From: Heterodera schachtii
Lineage: Eukaryota; Nematoda; Chromadorea; Rhabditida; Heteroderidae
Direction of reading: 5' to 3'
Assembly: GCA_023374025.1 (NCBI GenBank)
Contig: SIJG01000086.1
Location: 468,652 to 532,651 of the forward strand
DNA length: 64,000 nt
Made by a program: the position numbers and the translations under genes. Of this stretch, positions 1-10,317 are shown piece by piece; positions within the stretch are counted from its first letter, which is position 1, and every line of letters starts with the position of its first letter. The notes below the pieces were generated by a model, which saw nothing but the letters and a program-made list of their open reading frames with translations, did not search any database and had not been told where the DNA came from.

Positions 1-1204
1 TCCAAACCGTTTAATTTATATATAATTAGTATTGCATAATAAAACTATATCATATTTTCAAAATTTTAATAATATTAATAAACTTTGAAATCATGATATT
101 TTGAAAATAAGCTATAAAAATATCATATTATAAACAAAATGACAACTTTTTTATATTTTTAACATTATAAAAATATAGCGTATATAAATTAGAATAAACT
201 GAATTTAAATTATGGGAAAAAAAAATTAAAAAAAGCAGTGAAATAGCAAAATATCGATGGATTTTTTCAGCATTTCAGTTCGGTCTGCACAATAAAAAAA
301 TAAGCATTTATATTGCAAAAAGTAAATTAATTAATTTTTTTAAATTTCAAATTATTAATAATTTCAATAATAAAGAAGTTTTAATCTATTTAAATAAATT
401 TCATTGTAAATTTAGGATTAATCATTAGAATTAAGTACAAATTAAAATTGAAATAATCTATTATAGATAATAAAAAATAGATTGAATTAAAAAATATTTT
501 CATTGTATTACCCTATTCATTAAATCATAAAGTCATAGATAATATATTAAAGTCAAACCAAAAAAACAAATAGAACAAAAAATAAACCAATCCGTGAATC
601 TTCATGCCCTCTTCTAAACCATTAATTTATTCAACAAATGTAATGAGTAAAAAATACGAATAAATTTAAAAATATTCAGAACCGATGAAATAAATCTTAA
701 TTTGTTTTTTATTGAGAAACAATGTTTTTTATTTATTATTTTCTTTTATCCTTTTCAATTTAATTCTTAGATTAACCAAAATTATCTTTTACAAAATTTA
801 CATTATTCTATCATTTAATGCCTAAATTTTAAGTATTTTTTTTTCAATTCTCTTGCCATAAATCTATCTTTATTCGAAAAATATGATTTTTTAAGATTAA
901 AATTAATTTTATCAGATATTATGAAATTCATGATTTTCTTTAAAATTCATAGCAATTAGACGATCTCTATCTTTATGTACTGCCGACTAAGGATTAAATG
1001 ATCAATCTTTTACAAAATATCAAATTATATAAAAATTAGTCTTAAAATTTAACAATATCAAGTTTACACTAAATTCGGCATTTGAAAAATTTTTTTGACA
1101 GAACTTAAAAATTAAATATATCTGCGTATGCATTGCATAAGATGAATATTAATTATGTTTGTTATTAAAAAATTTTTTAATAGTTTTAAAATATACGTTA
1201 AAAA
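1..1204. other. AT-rich stretch, no gene recognised
   Basis: The sequence is mostly A/T runs. One short minus-strand open stretch around 910-990 follows an AG, but its base composition is like the background and I do not call it. Confidence 0.5.
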
Positions 1205-1249
1205 ATGAGTATGGAAGATGATTTATCAAAAACCCCTTTTACAAGAAAG
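1205..1249 (+). CDS. possible first exon (15 codons) with a splice donor
   Basis: An ATG opens a 15-codon frame reading MSMEDDLSKTPFTRK and ending in AAG|GTTTGT, an acceptable 5' splice site. Local GC is slightly above background. The next possible plus-strand acceptor I noticed is at 3638. Nothing identifies a product, and a chance ATG plus GT is quite possible in this DNA. Confidence 0.18.
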
Positions 1250-1318
1250 GTTTGTCAATTTAAAACTCGATAAATTAAAAAATGCTAAAGATTTCTAAAT
1301 AAAATATTGTATTTAATC

Positions 1319-1486
1319 TTAATCACATATCGAAATTAAAAAATAATTCAATTTTGGAGATGTCCTTGCTCCTCCTTGTTGGATGATTCCCGAAATCTGG
1401 TCGCTGATGAAGTCTTGACACAGCCTTTTGGGGTCAATACTTTCGAATGAAGAGCTCAATGAATGTTTCTGTTGACGATTTTCCAT
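1319..1486 (-). CDS. small 55-aa reading frame of unknown function, behind a TATA/initiator promoter
   Basis: The frame starts with ATG at 1486 and stops at 1319, giving 55 residues that begin MENRQQKHSLSSSFESIDP and continue with KRLCQDFISDQISG. The first ~45 codons lie in an island of roughly 45% GC inside ~20% GC DNA and use varied codons, unlike chance frames here; the last ten codons fall back to background composition. A TATA box and a TCAGTT initiator sit upstream at the correct spacing, which would give a 5' leader of about 46 nt. I see no canonical GT donor in the GC-rich part, so it is either a short intronless gene or a first exon using a GC donor. I recognise no family. It could also be the start of a mobile-element frame, because tandem repeats lie just upstream. 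Confidence 0.4.
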   Translation of the reverse strand: MENRQQKHSLSSSFESIDPKRLCQDFISDQISGIIQQGGARTSPKLNYFLISICD

Positions 1487-1528
1487 TGCGAATTTGAAAT
1501 TTTTGTAAGTTTTTCAAATGAATTCCTC

Positions 1529-1564
1529 AACTGACTAGATGAACAAACTGGTCACCTATTTATA
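1529..1564 (-). promoter_or_regulatory. TATA box and arthropod-type initiator
   Basis: On the minus strand TATAAATA occupies 1564-1557 and TCAGTT occupies 1534-1529. The first T of the TATA box is 32 bases before the A of the initiator, the spacing expected of a metazoan TATA/Inr core promoter. The start codon of the 55-aa frame lies 46 bases further on. TATA-like words are common in AT-rich DNA, so the support comes from the spacing together with the initiator and the GC-rich frame. The tandem array begins about 13 bp upstream. Confidence 0.42.
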
Positions 1565-1576
1565 TTAAGTGTGATT

Positions 1577-2113
1577 AATTTTCGTTTCAACAATTTGCTT
1601 TTTGCACTAAAAATTTAGTTCAAACTTTAACAAAATTGTCTTAAAATAATTGCCAAAAAACACAACCCCAAAATCGTTTCAATAATATGCTTTTGGCGCC
1701 AAAAAATAAGTTCAAATTTACAAATGCTTTACAATAATTGCCTAAAATATACACAACGTCAATTTCGTTTCAATATTTGCTTTTGGCGCTAAAAATTTAT
1801 TTAAATGTTAACAAATGCCTTACAATAATTGACAAAAATATACACAACGTCAATTTCGTTCCAATAATTTGTTTTTTTGGCGCTAAAAATTAAGTTCAAA
1901 TTTACAAATGCTTTACAATAATTGTCTAAAATATACACAACGTCAATTTCGTTTCAATATTTGCTTTTGGCGCTAAAAATTTATTTAAATGTTAACAAAT
2001 GCCTTACAATAATTGACAAAAATATACACAACAGCAATTTCGTTTCAATAATTTGCTTTTTGGCGCCAAAAATTAAGTTCAAATTTACAAATTGTTTTAC
2101 AAAATTATGAAAC
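1577..2113. repeat. tandem array, six ~90-bp units, dimeric higher order
   Basis: Six consecutive units of 89-94 bp each begin near ATTTCGTTTCAAT and contain a GGCGC core, a TTTACAAATG-like segment and an ATACACAAC-like end. The unit next to the promoter is the most diverged. Units 3 and 5 match each other more closely than their neighbours, and so do units 2, 4 and 6, giving a ~180-bp dimeric period. The open frame across 1922-2110 merely follows the repeat. The array ends near 2113 in unique AT-rich DNA. Confidence 0.9.
1691..2071. promoter_or_regulatory. five E2F-like sites, one per repeat unit
   Basis: TTTTGGCGCCAAAA or TTTTGGCGCTAAAA occurs at 1691-1704, 1781-1794, 1875-1888, 1965-1978 and 2058-2071. 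These match the known E2F consensus TTTSSCGC, and two are perfect palindromes. GGCGC words are rare in this 20% GC background and recur every 90-94 bp. The array lies upstream of the minus-strand core promoter, so a role as clustered activator or repressor sites is inferred. A restriction-like palindrome kept by unit homogenisation is the alternative. Confidence 0.35.
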
Positions 2114-2711
2114 TGAAACGTAAGTTTGGACCCATAACATCATAATATCTAAAAATTATTTAATAAAAAAAATAAGAAATCTTTTATAATACAACAAACA
2201 ATAAATACAACCTTTTGAACGCATAAAATACTTGAATTTAAAACCAAAGATTATAGATAACATTTTAAATATAAGTATTATATGAGAAGAGACAAAAGCT
2301 TAAAAAAATTGTTGTAAAAAATCCAATTAAATTAATTAACTATACATACTCCAAAAATTTTTTAACTTACAAATAATTTAGCCAAAAGACCAAATTAAAT
2401 TATAAACCCTATTTAAATAGACAAATTTTATTTACTAGATTATTTATAAATTTTAAAATAATAAATATGAGAATATAACCTCAAATGTAAGCCAAGTTAA
2501 AAATAATAATACTTTTAAATGGTAAAAAAAAGAAAAAATAATAATATTTAAAAAATAATAATCATAACATAACAACTGTGGTGACGACATAAATTAGAAA
2601 TTAGGGTTATAAATCCAGATTAAAAATATTAATGCTCTGATAAACAAAATTTATTATTATTGTAATTTATTACAACGATAATTATATCTCAATACATAAA
2701 TAAATTATTAG
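2114..2711. other. AT-rich, nothing recognised
   Basis: No repeat, RNA gene or coding-like island was seen. Confidence 0.5.
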
Positions 2712-2745
2712 GAGAAAATCGCCAATAGTCGGTTTTGCAACAGAG
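2712..2745 (+). CDS. possible 34-nt micro-exon
   Basis: The stretch is bounded by an ATTATTAG acceptor and an AGAG|GTAATG donor and is locally GC-richer than its flanks. Two frames are open; the more protein-like reads RKSPIVGFATE in phase with both boundaries. The product is unknown. Micro-exons are easily mimicked by chance, so confidence is low. Confidence 0.2.
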
Positions 2746-3638
2746 GTAATGGATATCTCAAATTGTAAAAAATAAATGCTGAATTATCTTTTCACAAAAT
2801 AGAACGAATGAAATACAAAGAAGAAAAATCTATTAATTTTGTTAAACTTTAAATAAATTATTATTATTTGGGGTAAATTTAATACAAGAAATCATGACAA
2901 TGACAATTATCATTTTAATACATGAACATCATAGCGAAAAATAATAATATCTGAACAAAGCATGCAATTGCTTAAAAAGCGCATACATTAGTTTATGCAT
3001 AAAACTAAGCAAAGTACTGTAATTTTATTATACTTTATAAATAATTTGTTCAAGAATTAACTGTATAAATGATAAACACGCCAATAGAATTGTTTTATAA
3101 ATTAATAAAAAATGGATAAAAATTAAATCTAAAACTAAATGATTTAAATTATTTAACAAATACTTAGTAATGATTTTAAATTTTAGATTAAAGGATAATA
3201 ATACGGAATGTTGGATAATGCATTAGTCATAATAAAATCAGAAGTAATAACCTAAAAATTTACAAGAAGGAATACCAGACATTACTTACAATATATTCTC
3301 GAGGATTATAAAAATTCATTGAGAAAAAATAAACCATATTACAATTTATGCAACACAAAAAATAATTTTAATTGTTATATGTTTGTATTTATATAAATAT
3401 GTCAAAAAATTAAAGTATTTTCAATAGGAAATAGCTTTTGCTTAATGTAAGTTTTCTTTAGTTAATTTTCATTTTTTATTATATACAAATTAATTTATTA
3501 TTTTACCCTTTTCCTCTTTTAATTTTTACATTTTTTGTAGTTGATTAATTTTATACTAACATTTTATTGTTAATAACTTAATTTTTTTTATCTTTTCTTA
3601 TTTGCTTTATTACATTATATTTATTTTTTCTAGTGCAG
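2746..3638. other. AT-rich, nothing recognised
   Basis: Only A/T runs and short chance frames are present. Confidence 0.5.
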
Positions 3639-3691
3639 AAAACCCCCCATTATTGGATTGTCATTTTAAGGAATATTCTCTTATTATATAA
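3639..3691 (+). CDS. possible terminal exon
   Basis: A pyrimidine-rich tract ending TTTTTTCTAGTGCAG precedes a GC-richer stretch that starts with a C6 run. After two bases of a split codon the frame reads NPPLLDCHFKEYSLII and stops at 3691. A second frame is also open. No product is recognisable. Confidence 0.2.
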
Positions 3692-4075
3692 TTTGATTTA
3701 ATCACTTTCATGTTGGTATGAAAACTCAAATTTTAATTTTAGTTTTTATGTTTAAAAAATAAAATCTATTAATTTTATTTTTTACATTTCACCATGTAAT
3801 CATGAATTTGAATGAAACATTTATGTTTTTGAAATTAAATGTAAACAGAATTTTCAATGATTGGATTAATTTATCAAACAAATATAAATGTGAATTTCAT
3901 TTATTTTATTTATTTTTTTTGCTAACATTAAAAGTAGGATTTTAGAATTAAAATAAAGTGTGGTAAAATAATTGTATTATATAATTGCATATTTAATGAA
4001 ATAAATTGTATACTTGTGCTTAATTTAAGATGTGAGTTAATTTAATAATTTAAATTAATGGTTTGCTTTATTTTA

Positions 4076-4147
4076 TTACTCGAAGAAGTATCCCATCTTC
4101 GGAGTTGTTGTGGACGAGACCGCGCTAGATAATTGAACTTCTCTTTC
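4076..4147 (-). CDS. candidate terminal exon of an unknown gene
   Basis: On the minus strand a pyrimidine tract TTTTCCTCTCTCCTAATAG ends at 4148, giving a convincing acceptor. The following 72 nt are about half G/C and stay open for 23 codons (EREVQLSSAVSSTTTPKMG, then YFFE) before TAA. AATAAA overlaps and follows the stop, so acceptor, stop and polyadenylation signal lie in the expected order. The upstream exons were not located and the protein family is unknown. This is one of the better small-exon calls in the window. Confidence 0.4.
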   Translation of the reverse strand, partial: EREVQLSSAVSSTTTPKMGYFFE

Positions 4148-7100
4148 CTATTAGGAGAGAGGAAAACAATTTTATTAATGAATTTTCTTTATAATTATTT
4201 TATCGATTTAAAAAATGTTTTTTATAATATTTGTAAGAAAATTATTATTAATATTTTTATTTAATAAAAAATATATAATATCTTAAGCATAAGTTATTAT
4301 TGTAAACTTTCTTTGATTTATCTTTTAACTTAATATAACGCTCAACTCATGGCAATTGAATTTAATTTTTTATAATTGCGACTTAACAATATCTATTATG
4401 ATTTTTCTATTATAGAAAGATTTCTTTCCATTTCATGATGCTCTCACATAACTTTACATTTTGTAAAACCATAACCTGATTTAAACCTCATTTTACTGTT
4501 ATTTCTGATCAACAAATATAAATTATTGAATGAGTCAAATTTAAAATGTTTAGTTTCAGTTTTTGCGATATTTTATTTATCCTTTTTATCTTTTAATTAT
4601 TCATTATTATTTTCTTTCGACGTTTAAAAACAAATACCTTTCAAAGTGTTCTGCTGATGTAAAAGTTGGTCATTTTAGCTGAGAATCCGTTTTCAAATTT
4701 TACATATAATATTATTTTTTTAAATAATAATAGTTAAAATAGAAAGATAGTAATAGTTAATGATTCTTACAGTTTAAATAATAAATTGCAAGAATGTTTG
4801 AATAATGTTAATTTGAAACAATACAAATTATTTGTTTTTTATTTTTATGAATATTTTTTGCATTCTTATTTATTTAGTGTTACAATTTAATTAGCTTATT
4901 TAAAAAATAGAATTAATGCATTGGCAAAGTTTTTATGGTTTTATATTATATTTTGATAAGAATCTGCTGTATATACTTAATTGCTTTTGTTTTTAGAAAT
5001 ATTACATAATTTTTTTAATAAATATTTAATTTAACCTAATTAAACGATTTTGATCACATGAATCATTATTTTGTGTATGATAAAACATTAATTCAATTAA
5101 AAAACAATTAGTTTTTTTTAATCAAAAAACTCATTGTTTTGTTTATTTTTCAACTTAGGGTTAATTAAAACATTTAAAATTTATTAAATTTTTATATTTA
5201 CCAGAAAACTTTATAAGTTTTAATTTTTATGTCGATACTCGTAAAATCAAAATTTGATTTTAGCAATAAAATAATGAAAAAGAGCGAAATTTTACATAAA
5301 ATATTTTTAAAATGTTATATTTCAATTCTATCAAGTAAGAATCATCCTTTTCTATTTACTTTTAAAATGATCGAATTTATCTTATTTTTTATTATTTTTG
5401 ATAGGGTTTAAATTATTTTTAAATTCTTTCGTTTAATTGTTTTTTCATTGAATGCTTAAAATTAATACCTATTAATGAAATGATTTATTCAAAATTTATG
5501 TTTGTTTTAATTTATATAGCAATGCAGCGATATCGTTTTGTTCTTCTGTCAACTAAAAGGGTTATATTGATATATTTACTATGTTATTTTAAAAATATTA
5601 AATAATTTGTTCTTAATAAAACTTTTCAATTTTCACAATAAGATAATTGTTATTATTAAAATAATAGAAAATTTTAATATTTATTTATGTTTTTTGGGTT
5701 TAAATATTTTTATTGTTGGAAATTATTATCCAGTTTTAATATTTTAAAATATTAATCGTCATTTTAAATTTAATTTTTTTTTGTGAAAATATCTATGTTA
5801 ATTTAAGAAAATATTCAAAAAATGTTAATATTTTTAATTATTTAATATTTGAATTAATTTTTTAAAGTAATGAATAGCTAGTCTTTCAAATTTTTCAATG
5901 AACAATATTGAAGTTTTTGCCAATCTCAAAAACTATGTGATTTGTAAGCCGATTTTATTTAATTCAAAGTTTTGAGTTTCAATTGTATTTGTTTTTTTTT
6001 CAATAAGAAATAGATTTTTATTTATTTATTTTTTTTTAAATTTCCAATTAGAAATAATAATTAAATTAATATTTCATTTTATATTAAAAAAGTGATTTTT
6101 TTATATTTACTTATATTTGCGTTAAGTAATAGCATATATCAAAAATATTTTTTATCTTATTTATCGTATTAATATTTTTAAATTTTATACTAATTTTATT
6201 TAATTTATACTTACATATTAAATATTGTTATTTATTCCAAAATGATCACTATCAAACGTTCGTCTGCAGATCTGCTTACAAATTAGTATTATTCTCTTCA
6301 TATTTGTATTTACCGTTATTTATTTTATAAATTGAAAACAAACAAGTCTATATGGAAGCTTTCTTATGGGCTCAATACGGAAAACTGATTAACAAGATTT
6401 AGAAGAGAATAATAAAAAATGAGTAACATTTCTTAAGTAACAATTAAAATTTACGCAATTAAATGAATTAACACATCAGTTGTAAATAGAACCAATGTTA
6501 AAAAATAATAATTGTTTACAATTATCATAAGTAAAAAGTGCATTAAAAAACAAAAATGAAAAATAAAAAAGCAAATTTCTTTTAATTGTATGTTTGTTTT
6601 ATGCATGAGTTTTGAATGTAATTAAACAATAAAGTAAAAATATTCAATAATAAGCTAATTTAAATAAAAATACTTAATTCACGTTAAACAAAAATAATAA
6701 TACGAAAGCAGTTTTTAAATTCTTGAAGTTGTTATTAAGATCAAAAGATAATTTCTAATTTTAGATCATCAAACAATAACTATAAACGTAAATTTCATAT
6801 TATGATATAAAAGCTAGTAGTTTTTCAATAATGCTTGCATGATTATAAATTAGTTGGAATTTACTTTCTATAAAAAGATAAATATTATACAGCAATCTGT
6901 TATATTGAGAAATTAATGGCACACCCAATGCATACATATATTTCAGCCATATTTAATTTTTTTTAACGAATCATTGGTCAATTAATTATCTAAATATAAA
7001 CCCGCAATTGGCTCACCAGAGAAATAATGTTTGACACAAGAAATAATTTGTCAAAGTGCAACGTGCTTCATTTTTGGGTGGTCAAAAAGATTTGATCAAT

Positions 7101-8496
7101 AAAAATCTATTTCAAGTTCAATAAAAATCTGAAAAAATCCTAATAAGCTAACTTTTTTTGCTGATCAAAAATCGTTTACAGCAACTTACGTAATAATAAT
7201 AACTTTCACATTTTTATTAAAAAATCTAAATTTACAAAATTTTCAATAATATTATTATTAAAATATGAAAAAATTTCTTTTTATAGAATATAATCATAAC
7301 CATACATATTTATCATGCATAGGATTAAATAAGAAGATTATTTTTAATGGATTACAGTTGTTTAAATGTATGAAATTTTATTTATAACGGAAACTCCTTC
7401 ATAATAAATGTATAAATAAATAATAAAATTATTAAGTATATTAGGAATTATATTTAAAAAATACTGAATAACATTTTAATTAAATATAAAAATAAAACTG
7501 TCCTTCATTATTCAATAAAATAACAAATTACAATTTTAATTTCTAATTTAATGAAGAAAAAATAGATTAGAATAAAATTTATAAAATCCGCCTGTATGAA
7601 CAACATAAGAATTGGAAAAATTAACGACATTTCAACTCATTATTTAAAACATAATTATAAAAAAAAACAATAACAATAACTAACTAAAACTCAATAATTT
7701 TTTAAACCAAAATAAATAAATCTTAGATTATTGAACGCAATTATCATTAAGCTGCACATTCAAAGGACTAAATGAGGAATGTCTATAAATGTAAAAAATA
7801 CCATTATGTGTTAAGGTATCTAAAAATAAATATAGAGATGACAAGATGCTAAATTTGCCTCGTCTCACTATTCACTATTACCATGTGTCAATCTCATGAA
7901 ATCATATAACCACTACAATAAACAGGATACATGAAAATATAAATTAATAAATGAACTAAAAATATAAAATTCTTACATTATATTTATCAAATTATCTATC
8001 AAATCAGAAAACATTTAATAGAAAAAAATAATATAATCTTTTAACATGATAAACTGAATATATGTTTCCATAAACTTCTTAATTGTAACCTTAAATTATT
8101 ATTTTAAAAATATAAAATTAACAATATAATATATGGTTCAATTTGAAGTTTATTAATTTATTTTTCTTTTTGCTTTAAATCAGGTTTTTAACTTTAAATT
8201 TAAAAATAAAGATTTAAAAAAACAAAATTTATTTTAAATTTTGAAAATAAAAAGAATTTCAAAAAAATATTTTTATTATTTTTTTCAATCAAAAATAATC
8301 AAATTAAACAAAAAAAATTAATGAACAAAAATTTTTTAATGAATATACAACAAAGAAATATTTGAATGGTAATATACTCATCTTCAACCCATGGCCGAGA
8401 GCTTGATATTTTTCGATGAAATTAGAAAATCATATGAAATGATTAAATAATTTACTTTTTTAGCCAGATCAAAAGAATCAATGAAATAAAGATTCA
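4148..8496. other. long AT-rich stretch with no confident gene
   Basis: Poly-T and poly-A rich DNA. Short ambiguous frames occur near 5522, 6244, 7020 and 8392 (the last starts MAESLIFFDEIRK), but none has two supporting signals. The 60-codon frame at 5229-5411 has background composition and looks like chance. Confidence 0.45.
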
Positions 8497-8580
8497 AAGC
8501 CCTGTTTCGTGATCAGCATCCTTAAAAACTCCCAGGCACACAGCCCTGAAGTGATGGATTGTTTGGCCCATAATATTAAC
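8497..8580. other. GC-richer coding-like island, strand ambiguous
   Basis: About 80 bp near 45% GC stand out from the flanks. On the plus strand a frame reads SKPCFVISILKNSQAH onward. On the minus strand, after a CACTTCAG acceptor, a frame reads AVCLGVFKDADHETGL and stops. CAGGGC-type words at both edges also resemble a degraded DNA-transposon end. I cannot choose among an exon on either strand and a transposon relic. Confidence 0.3.
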
Positions 8581-9285
8581 AAATTCTTATTATTTCGAAT
8601 TTTTCTCACTGTTTTATAATTATTTTGATCTGTTTACATATTAAATCAATCAGCATAAAGCCTCCAATTGAAGAAGTTTTACAGAAATAGTGTAAAAAGA
8701 TGCAGAAACGATTAAATAGTTAATTGGTATTCGTGTTTTTTTCAAAAATATCGAAGATTGAGTAACTTATCTTTAAATATAATTAATAAATCGATATCAT
8801 GAATTATAATATTACAATAAAAAAGTTAAGTATTAAGTCTTTCAACAATATTGTAGTTTTTCCGAATTAAATTTGTAATTAAAGATTTATGCTTTTCTAT
8901 ATATCGGGATTTAAAATAAGTTTCGAGTTCGTTTTAAAATTAAGCATTTTTTATATTATATTTATATATTCATTTGGCATCGTAGTGTCGAAAAAGTATG
9001 AGTCATACCATTACACTGAATAATGCCAATATTAATGAATTTAGTTTTCATAATTTATTTTTTATATAATTTATTTTTTTTGAGATTTTTGATTAATAAA
9101 AATAGTGCTATTGCTTTCATTATTATACAAATTTCATTTTTTGATTAATATATTCGATTTTTTTTTCTTTCCATTATTGATATTGACAGTATAAGTTTAT
9201 AATCATAAAAGTATTTTTATAAATATAATGAAGGGTTTTAGGATATTATTTTAAATAACTAATATGATTTTTTTATATTTCTTAG
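8581..9285. other. AT-rich, nothing recognised
   Basis: No repeat, RNA or coding-like island was seen. Confidence 0.5.
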
Positions 9286-9395
9286 GTATTTGGGAAAATA
9301 ATACCGCAGTCAAATATCCTTTTTTTGTGATTGTTTCAAAACTTGGTCAAGGCGAAACTATTATTTATTTATATATCCTTCAAAAACTTGCATAG
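9286..9395 (+). CDS. candidate terminal exon
   Basis: A run of T ending TTTATATTTCTTAG forms a good acceptor at 9285. After two bases of a split codon the frame reads IWENNTAVKYPFFVIVSK, then LGQGETIIYLYILQKLA, and stops at 9395, 35 codons in all. GC is about one third, above the flanks. A second frame immediately 3' (around WFNKNLLRRELENY) is also protein-like, so a frameshift or a longer alternative exon is possible. No family is recognised. Confidence 0.28.
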
Positions 9396-9518
9396 AGAAG
9401 AAGTGGTTTAATAAAAACCTCTTGCGAAGAGAGCTTGAAAATTATTTTTTGGGTATAAATCTGAGTAATAATATTATTATTATTTTTTCTGTTATTTTTA
9501 AATATATTTATAGATTCA

Positions 9519-9589
9519 AAAATATTTAATAAAATTAAAAAAAAAGAAAAAGAAAATATACGAAAATATTTAATAAAATTAAAAAAAAA
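9519..9589. repeat. two-copy direct repeat of a 27-bp A/T motif
   Basis: AAAATATTTAATAAAATTAA followed by an A run occurs at 9519-9545 and again at 9563-9589, with a period of 44 bp. It is a local duplication or slippage product. Confidence 0.6.
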
Positions 9590-10189
9590 TAAGTGCCTTC
9601 ACTTTTTGAATTATTTATTTCCATATGAAAGAAACAATAAACCAGAAAAATAAATTCGGTAATTAAAAAAAATGAGAAAATGAAAAATTAAATTACTCGA
9701 TTATATAGAAAATTAATTAAAAGCATTTGATTAGCATGTTTTCATTTCTCAGCGTATTCACGAAACATGAACAAAAAATTCTTGAGGAACTTCACAAGAA
9801 TGTTAAAAATATAAAAATAAAATTAATTTAAATATTTTAATGATTTAATATTAATAAAAGAACAAAAATTTTTAGCTTGAAAAACAATATATTTTTAAAA
9901 ATATATATAAATAATTAAAATTTCAACTTTAATAGAATGTTTGGAAACTAATTTTTTCATGTGCACACATTACACTCGAAAAAGTTTTATATTGTTAAAG
10001 TTAAAAATAATAACCTAAACATAAGTATTGATAAACAGAAAATTATAATCACTCAAGAATAATTTATAAAGAATTATTTAACTTAAAAAAAAATAATATT
10101 TCAATAAATATTTATTATTACTTTAAACAACTAAAAAGCTTTTCTAAAATTTAAAATCCTTTATAGACTAACAAAACTATACCAGGAAG
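9590..10189. other. AT-rich, nothing recognised
   Basis: No supported feature. Confidence 0.5.
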
Positions 10190-10317
10190 TTAGTTGCAAA
10201 TCCATTTTGCCAATTGGACAAGTACACCGTTCGTGTTACAGACGACAAAAGACGAGAAAAATTTTTCGAAAAATTTATATTCCCGGGGGCAAAACTGTGA
10301 ATGAAATTTTCTATTAA
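10190..10317. repeat. GC-richer island sharing an edge with 21265-21292, probable transposon relic
   Basis: The island contains CCCGGGGGC and ends CAAAACTGTGAAT, four bases, then TTTTCTATTA. The same edge recurs at 21265-21292. On the minus strand ATTCACAG looks like a splice acceptor followed by an open frame, which first suggested an exon. The repeated edge makes a mobile-element end more likely. The sequence inward of the shared edge does not match between the two places. Confidence 0.35.

Noticed and set aside
1922..2110. 62-codon plus-strand frame
   Set aside because: It lies within the ~90-bp tandem array and is simply a translation of repeat units.
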